From Pseudomonas fluorescens NCIMB 11764 (GTDB lineage Bacteria; Pseudomonadota; Gammaproteobacteria; Pseudomonadales; Pseudomonadaceae): a stretch of 64,000 nt of DNA. The stretch spans positions 2,004,001 through 2,068,000 of the forward strand of contig NZ_CP010945.1 of NCBI RefSeq assembly GCF_000293885.2, read 5' to 3'. Position numbers and translations under genes: made by a program. Under the pieces are notes generated by a model. The model was not told where the DNA came from. It saw nothing but the letters and a program-made list of their open reading frames with translations, and did not search any database. Shown here in pieces: positions 52,591-62,015 of this stretch (position 1 is the stretch's first letter; every line of letters starts with the position of its first letter).

Positions 52591-52995
52591 TTGCTTTGGC
52601 AGCTGACTCAGATGTTGTGGGTCGGCGGCCTGTGGCTGTTGCATATCGGTCTGTTGCCGGTGCTCGACCATATTGGTCTGGCGCCGCTGCTGATCGACGA
52701 AATTGCAGGCATGCTGAACTCGCTGATGGTGGGATTCGCCGCAGCGTGTGTGATTTTTCAGGCTTTGGTGCTGGTTCAGGCCGAGGGCTTTGCCAGTCTA
52801 TGGCGCGATATTCGCGGGCAGTTGCTGCTGATGGCGTTGTATGCGTGCGCGATGTATGTCGCGGTGCGTGTCGGCTGGCCGGATGCCGTGCGTTGGCAGG
52901 TGTTCAGTTATCTGGTTCTGGGTTTTTCCGGGCTGGTGCTGGTACTGCAACCGGTGCCCGGATGGAGTGGCAGGGTGCGCGAAGCACACCCTTGA
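52591..52995 (+). CDS. DUF4149-like small membrane protein
   Basis: About 134 residues with four hydrophobic segments (WQLTQMLWVGGLWLLHIGLLP, the GMLNSLMVGFAAACVIFQ stretch, LLLMALYACAMYVAV and SYLVLGFSGLVLVL), like the DUF4149 family found beside carB-greA in Pseudomonas. The function is unknown. The start is uncertain: no good ribosome site is seen. TTG at 52591 begins the conserved part, and in-frame GTG 52519 or TTG 52540 would overlap greA. Confidence 0.75.
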   Translation: MLWQLTQMLWVGGLWLLHIGLLPVLDHIGLAPLLIDEIAGMLNSLMVGFAAACVIFQALVLVQAEGFASLWRDIRGQLLLMALYACAMYVAVRVGWPDAVRWQVFSYLVLGFSGLVLVLQPVPGWSGRVREAHP

Positions 52996-53004
52996 CCCTT
53001 GCCA

Positions 53005-53313
53005 TCACTTGAAGCGATGAACGTTCGACAGCTGCTTGTTGACGCTGAAGTTCTTGCGGTAAATCAGTGCCATCTTGCCGATGACCTGAACCAGATCCGC
53101 TTTGCCGGCCTTGCAGAGCTCTGCAATGGACGCCAGGCGCGATTCACGATCGAGGATGTTGAGCTTGATTTTGATCAGCTCGTGATCCGCCAGGGCGCGT
53201 TCAAGTTCGGCTAACACACCTTCAGTCAAACCGTTGTCAGCCACGATCAAAACCGGTTTCAGATGGTGGCCGATGGATTTGTACTGTTTCTTCTGCTCTT
53301 GAGTGAGCGGCAT
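53005..53313 (-). CDS. yhbY: YhbY, CRM-domain RNA-binding protein
   Basis: 102 residues forming a single CRS1/YhbY domain: KQYKSIGHHLKPVLIVADNGLTEGVL, then the HELIKIKLN strand and the QVIGKMALIYRKN end. YhbY associates with the large ribosomal subunit precursor. It is divergent from rlmE, another large-subunit maturation gene, with a palindrome between them. Confidence 0.95.
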   Translation of the reverse strand: MPLTQEQKKQYKSIGHHLKPVLIVADNGLTEGVLAELERALADHELIKIKLNILDRESRLASIAELCKAGKADLVQVIGKMALIYRKNFSVNKQLSNVHRFK

Positions 53314-53339
53314 AATCTGACCCTTTAGTCTGGATTCTG

Positions 53340-53358
53340 TAAAATGGCGGCCATTTTA
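53340..53358. promoter_or_regulatory. Palindrome between yhbY and rlmE
   Basis: TAAAATGG and CCATTTTA form perfect 8-base arms around CGG in the 101-base gap between the divergent genes. The AT-rich arms could act as overlapping promoter elements for both directions or as an operator. Confidence 0.4.
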
Positions 53359-53414
53359 CCCGAGGGTTCGTGGATCCGCCCAATTAATCACGACCCTTAT
53401 CATCGAGGTGCCCA

Positions 53415-54044
53415 ATGGCGCGTTCCAAGACAAGCCTTGGTTGGCTGAAAAGACATGTCAATGATCCCTATGTGAAGCAGGCGCAGAAGGATGGTTACCG
53501 CTCGCGTGCGAGTTACAAGCTTCTGGAGGTCCAGGAGAAATACAAGCTGATCCGTCCAGGTATGAGCGTTGTCGACCTGGGGGCGGCGCCCGGCGGCTGG
53601 TCGCAGGTCACTAGTCGGCTGATCGGTGGTCAGGGGCGACTGATCGCCTCGGACATCCTGGAAATGGACAGCATTCCGGACGTGACTTTCATCCAGGGTG
53701 ACTTCACCCAGGACGAAGTGCTCGCTCAGATTCTTGAAGCCGTGGGTAATTCGCAGGTGGACCTTGTGATTTCCGATATGGCCCCCAATATGAGTGGTAC
53801 GCCTGAGGTGGACATGCCCAAAGCCATGTTTCTATGTGAGCTGGCTCTTGATCTGGCGGCTCGGATACTCAAGCCGGGTGGTAATTTCGTGATCAAGGTG
53901 TTTCAGGGTGAAGGGTTTGATGCTTACGTGAAGGACGCTCGTCAGAAATTCGACAAGGTCCAGATGATCAAGCCGGACTCTTCCCGTGGCAGTTCCCGCG
54001 AGCAATACATGCTGGCTTGGGGCTACCGCGGCCGTAGTGAGTAA
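53415..54044 (+). CDS. rlmE: RlmE (FtsJ/RrmJ), 23S rRNA U2552 2'-O-methyltransferase
   Basis: 209 residues. The SAM motif is [13 protein letters not shown]; the catalytic K-D-K-E tetrad is carried by the N-terminal Lys region, [17 protein letters not shown] and the C-terminal [10 protein letters not shown] region. It methylates U2552 in the late 50S. As in E. coli it is followed by ftsH. Confidence 0.97.
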   Translation: MARSKTSLGWLKRHVNDPYVKQAQKDGYRSRASYKLLEVQEKYKLIRPGMSVVDLGAAPGGWSQVTSRLIGGQGRLIASDILEMDSIPDVTFIQGDFTQDEVLAQILEAVGNSQVDLVISDMAPNMSGTPEVDMPKAMFLCELALDLAARILKPGGNFVIKVFQGEGFDAYVKDARQKFDKVQMIKPDSSRGSSREQYMLAWGYRGRSE

Positions 54045-54237
54045 ATCGAGGTTTTTTTGCGGGTCGATAGGATTTTCGTATTTCGCCCCGTGAGCTTTAG
54101 CGAATACTGTGTAGAAAGTGTTTCACAAAGGGTTACAGACGGCGCCTGCCAGAGCCGTAGGTAATGTAGTAAGTTAGGCCGGTGAATATCATGCGAAGCG
54201 CGCGCCATTAGCGGAGCTTGCTTCAGAGGGTAGTTAA

Positions 54238-56157
54238 TTGAACGATATGGCAAAGAATCTGATCCTGTGGTTGATCATCGCGGCTGTCCTGGTGACGGTG
54301 ATGAACAACTTCTCCAGCCCTAACGAGCCGCAGACCCTCAACTATTCCGACTTCATCCAGCAGGTCAAGGATGGCAAGGTCGAGCGCGTAGCCGTTGATG
54401 GCTATGTGATTACCGGTAAGCGCAACGATGGCGACAGCTTCAAGACCATCCGTCCCGCTATCCAGGACAATGGTCTGATCGGCGATCTCGTGGATAACCA
54501 CGTGGTAGTCGAAGGTAAACAGCCTGAACAGCAAAGCATCTGGACACAACTCCTGGTCGCGAGCTTCCCGATCCTGGTGATTATTGCCGTGTTCATGTTC
54601 TTCATGCGGCAGATGCAGGGCGGCGCCGGAGGCAAGGGCGGGCCGATGAGCTTCGGCAAGAGCAAGGCGCGCCTGTTATCCGAAGACCAGGTGAAAACCA
54701 CCCTGGCTGACGTTGCCGGTTGCGACGAAGCCAAAGAGGAAGTCGGCGAACTGGTCGAGTTTCTTCGTGATCCGGGCAAGTTCCAGCGTCTGGGCGGTCG
54801 CATTCCACGCGGCGTGCTGATGGTCGGTCCTCCAGGTACCGGTAAAACCTTGCTGGCCAAGGCGATTGCCGGCGAAGCCAAAGTCCCGTTCTTCACCATT
54901 TCCGGTTCCGACTTCGTCGAAATGTTTGTCGGTGTCGGTGCGAGCCGTGTTCGCGACATGTTCGAGCAGGCCAAGAAGCACGCTCCATGCATCATCTTCA
55001 TCGATGAAATCGACGCCGTCGGTCGCCACCGTGGTGCCGGTATGGGCGGTGGTCACGACGAGCGCGAGCAGACGCTCAACCAGTTGCTGGTAGAGATGGA
55101 CGGCTTCGAAATGAATGACGGCATTATCGTCATTGCCGCAACCAACCGTCCGGACGTACTGGACCCTGCGTTGTTGCGTCCGGGCCGTTTCGACCGTCAG
55201 GTCGTGGTGGGTCTGCCGGATATCCGCGGTCGCGAGCAGATCCTCAAGGTCCACATGCGCAAAGTGCCGATGGGTGACGACGTTGCTCCGGCGGTAATTG
55301 CTCGTGGTACACCTGGCTTCTCCGGTGCCGACCTGGCCAACCTGGTGAACGAGGCGTCGTTGTTCGCTGCCCGTACAGGCAAGCGCATCGTCGAAATGAA
55401 AGAGTTCGAACTGGCCAAAGATAAGATCATGATGGGCGCCGAGCGCAAATCCATGGTCATGTCCGAGAAAGAGAAGCAGAACACCGCTTATCACGAAGCA
55501 GGCCACGCCATCGTGGGTCGCGTCGTGCCAGAGCATGACCCGGTCTACAAAGTGTCGATCATCCCGCGCGGTCGTGCACTGGGCGTGACCATGTTCCTGC
55601 CGGAAGAAGATCGCTACAGCCTGTCCAAGCGTGCATTGATCAGTCAGATCTGCTCGCTGTACGGCGGCCGTATCGCTGAAGAAATGACCCTGGGCTTCGA
55701 CGGTGTGACCACCGGTGCGTCCAACGACATCATGCGTGCCAGCCAGATTGCACGGAACATGGTGACCAAGTGGGGGCTTTCGGAAAAACTCGGTCCGTTG
55801 ATGTATGCCGAAGAAGAGGGTGAAGTGTTCCTCGGTCGCGGCGGCGGTGGTCAGAGTGCAAGTTTCTCCGGTGAGACAGCCAAGCTGATCGACTCCGAAG
55901 TGCGCAGCATCATTGATCAGTGCTACGGCACGGCCAAGCAGATCCTCACGGATAACCGTGACAAGCTCGACGCCATGGCTGATGCCCTGATGAAGTACGA
56001 AACGATCGATGCTGATCAGATCGACGACATCATGGCAGGTCGTACGCCTCGCGAACCTCGCGACTGGTCGGGCGGCACCGGTACTTCCGGAACACCTCCG
56101 GCAGTACAGGATCCGCGTCCGGAAACACCGATCGGCGGTCCGGCTGCTGACGTTTAA
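54238..56157 (+). CDS. ftsH: FtsH, membrane-bound AAA+ zinc protease
   Basis: 639 residues: two N-terminal transmembrane helices around a small periplasmic domain, then an AAA+ domain (Walker [10 protein letters not shown], Walker [12 protein letters not shown], second region of homology [20 protein letters not shown]). The zinc protease motif HEAGHA follows. It degrades unassembled membrane proteins, SsrA-tagged proteins and sigma-32. TTG 54238 has AGAGGG at good spacing and gives MNDMAKN; ATG 54247 (MAKN) is the common database start. The E. coli gene shows the same ambiguity. Confidence 0.97.
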   Translation: MNDMAKNLILWLIIAAVLVTVMNNFSSPNEPQTLNYSDFIQQVKDGKVERVAVDGYVITGKRNDGDSFKTIRPAIQDNGLIGDLVDNHVVVEGKQPEQQSIWTQLLVASFPILVIIAVFMFFMRQMQGGAGGKGGPMSFGKSKARLLSEDQVKTTLADVAGCDEAKEEVGELVEFLRDPGKFQRLGGRIPRGVLMVGPPGTGKTLLAKAIAGEAKVPFFTISGSDFVEMFVGVGASRVRDMFEQAKKHAPCIIFIDEIDAVGRHRGAGMGGGHDEREQTLNQLLVEMDGFEMNDGIIVIAATNRPDVLDPALLRPGRFDRQVVVGLPDIRGREQILKVHMRKVPMGDDVAPAVIARGTPGFSGADLANLVNEASLFAARTGKRIVEMKEFELAKDKIMMGAERKSMVMSEKEKQNTAYHEAGHAIVGRVVPEHDPVYKVSIIPRGRALGVTMFLPEEDRYSLSKRALISQICSLYGGRIAEEMTLGFDGVTTGASNDIMRASQIARNMVTKWGLSEKLGPLMYAEEEGEVFLGRGGGGQSASFSGETAKLIDSEVRSIIDQCYGTAKQILTDNRDKLDAMADALMKYETIDADQIDDIMAGRTPREPRDWSGGTGTSGTPPAVQDPRPETPIGGPAADV

Positions 56158-56165
56158 GGTTTGAA

Positions 56166-57017
56166 ATGACTTCTGTTCAGTCCTCGACCCGGTTGCCATG
56201 CGGCAACCGGGTTCTTGATTTGGCCCAGACGCATGTCATGGGCATTCTCAATGTCACTCCCGATTCATTCTCTGACGGCGGCCAATACAGCCAGCTCGAC
56301 GCGGCCTTGCGTCACGCTGAGGCCATGGTGTTGGCTGGCGCGACGCTGATTGATGTCGGCGGCGAATCGACCCGGCCCGGTGCCAGGGCGGTTTCCCCCC
56401 TCGAAGAGCTGGAGCGCGTAGCGCCGATCGTTGAGCGCATCAATCGCGAGCTGGATGTGATCATCTCGGTCGATACCTCCACGCCAGCCGTCATGCGTGA
56501 AACCGCGCGGCTTGGGGCAGGTTTGATCAATGACGTTCGCGCATTGCGCCGTGAAGGCGCCCTTGACGCGGCCGCGGACACCGGTTTGCCGGTTTGTCTG
56601 ATGCACATGCTGGGCGAGCCGGGCGACATGCAGGACAATCCGCATTATCAGGACGTGACCAAGGAAGTGAGCGAGTTTCTCGCCGAGCGCATGGCGCAGT
56701 GTGCATTGGTCGGAATTCCGGCTGAACGGATCATCCTGGATCCGGGTTTCGGCTTCGCCAAAAACTTGCAGCACAATCTAAGTTTGTTCAAACATATGGA
56801 AGCCCTGCATATCTTCGGGCGCCCCTTGTTGGTCGGGGTTTCGCGCAAGAGCATGATAGGTCAGGCCTTGAATCGCCCGGTTGGAGAGCGACTGCATGGC
56901 GGTTTGGCGCTCGCGGCGCTGGCTTCATTCAAGGGGGCGCGTATATTGCGCGTCCATGATGTGGCCGAAACCGTCGATGTGGTGCGAATGATCGCTGCAG
57001 TGGAATCAGCCGAATAA
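56166..57017 (+). CDS. folP: FolP, dihydropteroate synthase
   Basis: 283 residues of TIM-barrel pterin-binding fold. The signatures are [26 protein letters not shown] and DPGFGFAKN. It joins p-aminobenzoate to the pterin in folate synthesis and is the sulphonamide target. It starts eight bases after ftsH and is followed by glmM after 16, so ftsH-folP-glmM look like one transcript. Confidence 0.97.
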   Translation: MTSVQSSTRLPCGNRVLDLAQTHVMGILNVTPDSFSDGGQYSQLDAALRHAEAMVLAGATLIDVGGESTRPGARAVSPLEELERVAPIVERINRELDVIISVDTSTPAVMRETARLGAGLINDVRALRREGALDAAADTGLPVCLMHMLGEPGDMQDNPHYQDVTKEVSEFLAERMAQCALVGIPAERIILDPGFGFAKNLQHNLSLFKHMEALHIFGRPLLVGVSRKSMIGQALNRPVGERLHGGLALAALASFKGARILRVHDVAETVDVVRMIAAVESAE

Positions 57018-57033
57018 GAATGATGGAGTACTT

Positions 57034-58371
57034 ATGACTAAGAAATACTTTGGCACCGACGGGATTCGTGGTCGGGTCGGCGAATATCCGATTACTCCTG
57101 AATTCATGCTCAAGCTCGGCTGGGCTGCAGGCATGGCGTTCCGCAAAATGGGCGCCTGCAAGGTGCTGGTGGGCAAGGACACCCGGATCTCCGGGTACAT
57201 GTTCGAATCGGCGCTCGAGGCCGGGCTGACTTCGGCGGGTGCCGACGTGATGCTCCTGGGCCCGATGCCGACCCCGGCCATCGCTTATCTGACGCGTACG
57301 TTCCATGCCGAAGCCGGGATCGTGATCAGTGCCTCGCACAATCCTCACGATGATAATGGCATCAAGTTTTTCTCCGGAAAGGGCACCAAGCTCCCGGATG
57401 AAGTCGAGCACATGATCGAAGAATTGCTCGACACCCCGATGACCGTTGTTGAATCGAGCAAGATCGGCAAAGTGTCGCGAATCAACGACGCTTCGGGTCG
57501 TTATATCGAATTCTGCAAGAGCAGCGTGCCGACCGGCACCAGCTTTTCGGGCCTGAAGATCGTGATCGATTGCGCTCACGGTGCGACCTACAAAGTGGCG
57601 CCGAGTGTGTTCCGCGAGTTGGGCGCCGACGTTGTTGTGCTTTCCGCACAGCCGAACGGCCTGAATATCAATGACAACTGCGGTTCGACCCATATGGGCC
57701 CGCTGCAGGCTGCCGTACTGGCTGAGCATGCCGATCTCGGGATTGCTTTCGACGGTGATGGCGATCGGGTCCTGATGGTCGATCACACAGGCGCCGTCGT
57801 CGATGGTGACGAGCTTTTGTTCATCATTGCCCGCGACCTGCATGAGCGTGACCTGTTGAAAGGCGGTGTGGTCGGGACATTGATGAGTAACCTGGGGCTG
57901 GAGCTGGCCCTCGCGGATCTGTCGATTCCATTTGTGCGTGCGAATGTCGGTGACCGTTATGTGATCGCGGATTTGCTGGAGCGCAACTGGCTGGTGGGTG
58001 GTGAGAACTCGGGTCATATCGTTTGCTTCAATCACACCACCACCGGTGATGCGATTATTGCAGCGTTGCAGGTGCTGATGGCATTGCAGACGCGCTCCGA
58101 AGGGTTGGGTCAGGCCCGGCAGGCGCTGCGCAAGTGCCCTCAGGTGCTGATCAACGTGCGGTTCGGCGGTGGTGCGAGCCCGCTGGATCATCCGTCAGTG
58201 AAAGAGGCCGGCGAGCGTGTGACCAAAGCCATGGCGGGCCGTGGGCGCGTGCTGTTGCGCAAGTCCGGCACGGAGCCGTTGGTGCGAGTCATGGTCGAAG
58301 GCGAAGACGAAACACAGGTTCGCGGCTACGCCGAAGAGCTGGCAAAACTGGTTACTGAAGTTTCTGCCTGA
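57034..58371 (+). CDS. glmM: GlmM, phosphoglucosamine mutase
   Basis: 445 residues. The phosphoserine active site is in [16 protein letters not shown], the metal loop is [11 protein letters not shown] and the substrate-binding ends are GGENSGHI and [14 protein letters not shown]. It converts glucosamine-6-phosphate to glucosamine-1-phosphate for UDP-GlcNAc, needed for peptidoglycan, LPS and also the Pel sugar precursors. Confidence 0.97.
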   Translation: MTKKYFGTDGIRGRVGEYPITPEFMLKLGWAAGMAFRKMGACKVLVGKDTRISGYMFESALEAGLTSAGADVMLLGPMPTPAIAYLTRTFHAEAGIVISASHNPHDDNGIKFFSGKGTKLPDEVEHMIEELLDTPMTVVESSKIGKVSRINDASGRYIEFCKSSVPTGTSFSGLKIVIDCAHGATYKVAPSVFRELGADVVVLSAQPNGLNINDNCGSTHMGPLQAAVLAEHADLGIAFDGDGDRVLMVDHTGAVVDGDELLFIIARDLHERDLLKGGVVGTLMSNLGLELALADLSIPFVRANVGDRYVIADLLERNWLVGGENSGHIVCFNHTTTGDAIIAALQVLMALQTRSEGLGQARQALRKCPQVLINVRFGGGASPLDHPSVKEAGERVTKAMAGRGRVLLRKSGTEPLVRVMVEGEDETQVRGYAEELAKLVTEVSA

Positions 58372-58437
58372 ATTCGGCTTGCCAGCCATGATTGTGTTGG
58401 GTAACATCTGCGCCCACTTTGACCGACGAGGTACAGC

Positions 58438-59193
58438 ATGCGTCGCCCTATGGTAGCTGGTAACTGGAAGATGCACGGTACCCGCGCCAGCGTCGCTGAG
58501 CTGATCAAAGGCTTGCGTAATTTGGCCTTGCCGAGCGGTGTTGATGTAGCGGTATTCCCGTCTTTCTTGCATGTCAATCAAGTGATTGATGGTCTGGAAG
58601 GCAAGTCGATCAAGGTCGGCGCGCAGAACGCTGCGGTGGAATCCAAGCAAGGTGCGTTGACCGGTGAAGTTGCGCCGAGTCAGTTGGCTGATGAAGGTTG
58701 TTCCCTGGTGCTTGTCGGGCATTCCGAACGCCGCCAGGTCATCGGCGAGAATGATGAAACACTGATTCGCAAGTTCGCAGCGGCACAGGAATGTGGCTTG
58801 ATTCCGGTGTTGTGCATAGGGGAAACCCTCGAGCAGCGCGAAGCCGGTAAAACGCTTGAAGTTGTCGGGCATCAGCTCGGCAGCGTCATCGAGAAGCTGG
58901 GTGTCGGTGTTTTTGCAAAGGCAGTAATCGCTTACGAGCCGGTCTGGGCCATTGGCACCGGGCTGACTGCTTCGCCGCAACAGGCGCAGGATGTGCACGC
59001 AGCCATTCGCGCTCAGTTGGCGGCAGAGAATTCTGAGGTCGCACAAGGTGTGCGGCTTCTATACGGCGGCAGCGTGAAGGCGGCCAATGCGGTCGAACTG
59101 TTCGGCATGCCGGATATCGATGGGGGGCTCATTGGTGGAGCTTCCCTGAATGCAGATGAGTTCGGTGCGATTATTCGCGCCGCGGGAAACTGA
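58438..59193 (+). CDS. tpiA: TpiA, triosephosphate isomerase
   Basis: 251 residues. The catalytic Lys is in GNWKMHG, His in LVGHSERRQ and Glu in [11 protein letters not shown]; the phosphate loop YGGSVKAAN is intact. It interconverts dihydroxyacetone phosphate and glyceraldehyde-3-phosphate. secG begins four bases after the stop. Confidence 0.98.
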   Translation: MRRPMVAGNWKMHGTRASVAELIKGLRNLALPSGVDVAVFPSFLHVNQVIDGLEGKSIKVGAQNAAVESKQGALTGEVAPSQLADEGCSLVLVGHSERRQVIGENDETLIRKFAAAQECGLIPVLCIGETLEQREAGKTLEVVGHQLGSVIEKLGVGVFAKAVIAYEPVWAIGTGLTASPQQAQDVHAAIRAQLAAENSEVAQGVRLLYGGSVKAANAVELFGMPDIDGGLIGGASLNADEFGAIIRAAGN

Positions 59194-59197
59194 AAAA

Positions 59198-59581
59198 ATG
59201 CTGGAAACAGTCGTAGTCGTTTTTCATCTGCTGGGTGCATTGGGCGTAGTTGCTCTGGTATTGCTGCAGCAGGGTAAAGGTGCGGATGCTGGCGCGTCTT
59301 TCGGAGCAGGTGCTTCAAATACTGTGTTCGGAAGCCAAGGTTCCTCTACCTTTCTTAGTAAGTTTACTGCTATACTTGCCGCCGGTTTCTTCATAACCAG
59401 CTTGGGGTTAGGTTACTTTGCTAAAGAGAAGGCTCACCAGCTGACTCAAGTAGGTTTGCCAAACCCGGCAGTGTTGGAAGTTCCAAAGCAACAACCGGCT
59501 TCTGATGATGTCCCGGTGCTTCAAGAGCAAAAGTCGGCTACTCCAGCGACTGACGTGCCTCCAGCTCAAGAGCAAAAGTAA
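59198..59581 (+). CDS. secG: SecG, protein-export membrane subunit
   Basis: 127 residues with two transmembrane helices (about 2-22 and 55-73) flanking the conserved [22 protein letters not shown] loop, then a Gln/Pro-rich periplasmic tail ending in two QEQK repeats. It supports SecYEG translocation. The ATG 59198 lies right after tpiA; the in-frame upstream start lies within tpiA. Confidence 0.96.
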   Translation: MLETVVVVFHLLGALGVVALVLLQQGKGADAGASFGAGASNTVFGSQGSSTFLSKFTAILAAGFFITSLGLGYFAKEKAHQLTQVGLPNPAVLEVPKQQPASDDVPVLQEQKSATPATDVPPAQEQK

Positions 59582-59603
59582 GAAGGGTTTCAAACGTAGT
59601 ATT

Positions 59604-59689
59604 GCCGAGGTGGTGGAATTGGTAGACACGCAACCTTGAGGTGGTTGTGCCCATAGGGTGTAGGGGTTCGAGTCCCCTTCTCGGTACCA
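59604..59689 (+). tRNA. tRNA-Leu (anticodon GAG)
   Basis: 86-base class-II tRNA with acceptor GCCGAGG, anticodon stem CAACC/GGTTG around the loop TTGAGGT, a short variable arm, T arm GGGGTTCGAGTCCCC and encoded CCA. It lies between secG and the initiator tRNA. Confidence 0.96.
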
Positions 59690-59700
59690 ATTATCAGGAG

Positions 59701-59723
59701 AGCCCGCTGTTGCGGGCTTTCTT
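59701..59723 (+). terminator. Terminator after tRNA-Leu
   Basis: AGCCCGC / GCGGGCT around TGTT (59701-59707, 59712-59718) followed by TTCTT. It separates the secG-tRNA-Leu transcript from the next tRNA. Confidence 0.85.
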
Positions 59724-59740
59724 GTAGGTGGAAGGTTACA

Positions 59741-59769
59741 TTGACCCTGTCAGGGATCGGTCGTATACT
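59741..59769 (+). promoter_or_regulatory. Sigma-70 promoter of the initiator tRNA
   Basis: TTGACC (59741-59746) and TATACT (59764-59769) with an ideal 17-base spacer. The tRNA begins 17 bases after the -10, so the start site is a few bases before it. Confidence 0.85.
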
Positions 59770-59785
59770 TCCGCCCCAGCTTTGT

Positions 59786-59862
<77 letters not shown>

Positions 59863-59870
59863 GTTTAAGG

Positions 59871-59893
59871 AGCCCCTTTTAAGGGGCTTTTTG
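59871..59893 (+). terminator. Terminator after the initiator tRNA
   Basis: AGCCCCTT / AAGGGGCT (59871-59878, 59881-59888) followed by TTTTTG. Read-through into rimP is possible as in the E. coli operon. Confidence 0.85.
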
Positions 59894-60000
59894 TTAGCTG
59901 GACACTTTCTACGCCGCTGTTCGACGGCGTTTCAAGGATGGGCGTTTCGCCCATTTTTTTATTTTGCATAGCATGCACATACATGCACGAGGGGGTTCAG

Positions 60001-60459
60001 GTGTCGAGCAAGCTAGAAGAGTTGCAGGCCTTGCTGGCCCCGGTGGTCGTGGCCCTAGGCTATGAATGCTGGGGTATTGAGTTCTCGGCTCAAGGTCGCC
60101 ACTCAATGTTGCGCGTTTATATTGATAAAGAAGGCGGCGTGTTGGTGGACGATTGCGCCATCGTCAGCCGTCAGATCAGCGGTGTCCTGGATGTTGAAGA
60201 TCCAATCGCCGTTGAATACACCCTTGAAGTTTCCTCGCCTGGCATGGAACGCCCACTGTTCACTATTGAGCAGTTTGCAAAATTTGCCGGTGAACAAGTG
60301 AAGATCAAGCTGCGCTCGCCTTTTGAAGGGCGACGCAACTTTCAGGGCCTTCTGCGCGGTGTAGAAGAGCAGGACGTCGTGGTGCAGGTAGAAGACCATG
60401 AATTCCTGTTGCCGATCGATATGATCGACAAGGCCAACATTATTCCCAGTTTTGACTGA
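60001..60459 (+). CDS. rimP: RimP, 30S ribosome maturation factor
   Basis: 152 residues with the N-terminal [13 protein letters not shown] and [15 protein letters not shown] region and the C-terminal SH3-like [17 protein letters not shown]. It aids late 30S assembly. GTG 60001 gives the usual length and follows a GAGGGGG; an upstream ATG at 59938 would add 21 unrelated residues. It is the first gene of rimP-nusA-infB. Confidence 0.96.
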   Translation: MSSKLEELQALLAPVVVALGYECWGIEFSAQGRHSMLRVYIDKEGGVLVDDCAIVSRQISGVLDVEDPIAVEYTLEVSSPGMERPLFTIEQFAKFAGEQVKIKLRSPFEGRRNFQGLLRGVEEQDVVVQVEDHEFLLPIDMIDKANIIPSFD

Positions 60460-60506
60460 GACGCGGATCCCGCGGATCCAATGGCTTGCGAAAGGCGAGG
60501 CGTACG

Positions 60507-61988
60507 ATGAGCAAAGAAGTACTGCTGGTTGTTGAGTCGGTATCCAATGAAAAGGGCGTACCGGCAAACGTAATTTTTGAAGCGCTGGAGCTGGCTCTGG
60601 CCACCGCTACCAAAAAGCGGTTTGAGGACGAAGTCGATCTGCGTGTGGAAATCAATCGCCACACCGGTGCTTACGAGACATTCCGTCGCTGGACGGTTGT
60701 CGAAGAAGCAGACCTGGACGATCCGGCCATCGAAACCTGGCCGAGCAAGGTTGCCGAAACGCATCCTGGCGCCAAGGTTGGCGATGTAGTCGAAGAAAAA
60801 ATCGAATCCATCGAGTTCGGCCGTATCGCGGCACAGACTGCCAAGCAAGTCATTGTGCAGAAAGTTCGCGAAGCCGAGCGTGCTCAAGTCGTTGACGCCT
60901 ATCGCGAGCGCCTGGGGGAAATCATCTCCGGCACCGTGAAGAAAGTGACCCGCGACAACGTGATCGTCGACCTGGGCAACAACGCCGAAGCGTTGCTGGC
61001 TCGTGAAGACATCATCTCTCGCGAAACCTTCCGGGTGGGTGTGCGCCTGCGTGCGCTGCTCAAGGAAATCCGCACCGAGAACCGCGGCCCGCAGCTGATC
61101 CTGTCGCGTACCGCGCCGGAAATGCTGATCGAGTTGTTCCGCATCGAAGTGCCGGAAATCGCTGAAGGCCTGATCGAAGTAATGGCAGCTTCCCGTGACC
61201 CGGGTTCGCGCGCCAAGATCGCGGTCCGCTCCAAGGACAAACGCATCGACCCGCAAGGCGCTTGCATCGGTATGCGCGGTTCGCGCGTCCAGGCAGTGTC
61301 GGGTGAGTTGGGTGGTGAGCGTGTCGACATCGTCCTGTGGGACGACAACCCGGCTCAGTTCGTGATCAATGCAATGTCGCCGGCTGAAGTGGCGGCAATT
61401 ATCGTTGACGAAGATGCCCATGCAATGGACATCGCCGTTGGCGCAGACAATCTGGCTCAGGCCATCGGTCGTGGTGGTCAGAACGTGCGTCTGGCCAGCC
61501 AATTGACTGGCTGGACCCTGAACGTGATGACCGAATCGGACATCCAGGCTAAGCAGCAAGCAGAAACCGGCGACATCCTGCGCAACTTCATCGACGAGCT
61601 GGAAGTCGACGAAGACCTGGCACAGGTGCTGGTAGATGAAGGCTTCACCAGCCTGGAAGAGATTGCCTACGTACCGTTGGAAGAAATGCTCAACATCGAC
61701 GGCTTTGACGAAGAAACCGTCAACGAGCTTCGCGCTCGTGCCAAGGATCGTTTGTTGACCAAAGCCATCGCTACTGAGGAAAAGCTGGCAGACGCCCATC
61801 CGGCCGAAGACCTGCTCTCGCTTGAGGGTATGGACAAGGATTTGGCGATGGAACTGGCGGTGCGCGGCGTAATTACCCGCGAAGACCTGGCCGAGCAGTC
61901 TATTGACGACCTGCTCGACATCGACGGCATTGACGATGATCGTGCCGGCAAGTTGATCATGGCCGCCCGAGCCCACTGGTTCGAGTAA
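60507..61988 (+). CDS. nusA: NusA, transcription termination/antitermination factor
   Basis: 493 residues: N-terminal polymerase-binding domain (1-~130), S1 domain (~135-200, [17 protein letters not shown]), two KH domains (~200-345, [17 protein letters not shown] and [12 protein letters not shown]) and two C-terminal helix-hairpin acidic repeats. It modulates pausing and termination. The ATG 60507 (MSKEVLLVV) is the family start. Confidence 0.98.
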   Translation: MSKEVLLVVESVSNEKGVPANVIFEALELALATATKKRFEDEVDLRVEINRHTGAYETFRRWTVVEEADLDDPAIETWPSKVAETHPGAKVGDVVEEKIESIEFGRIAAQTAKQVIVQKVREAERAQVVDAYRERLGEIISGTVKKVTRDNVIVDLGNNAEALLAREDIISRETFRVGVRLRALLKEIRTENRGPQLILSRTAPEMLIELFRIEVPEIAEGLIEVMAASRDPGSRAKIAVRSKDKRIDPQGACIGMRGSRVQAVSGELGGERVDIVLWDDNPAQFVINAMSPAEVAAIIVDEDAHAMDIAVGADNLAQAIGRGGQNVRLASQLTGWTLNVMTESDIQAKQQAETGDILRNFIDELEVDEDLAQVLVDEGFTSLEEIAYVPLEEMLNIDGFDEETVNELRARAKDRLLTKAIATEEKLADAHPAEDLLSLEGMDKDLAMELAVRGVITREDLAEQSIDDLLDIDGIDDDRAGKLIMAARAHWFE

Positions 61989-62015
61989 TTAGGCGCGGCC
62001 TGAGGAGAGAAGTGC

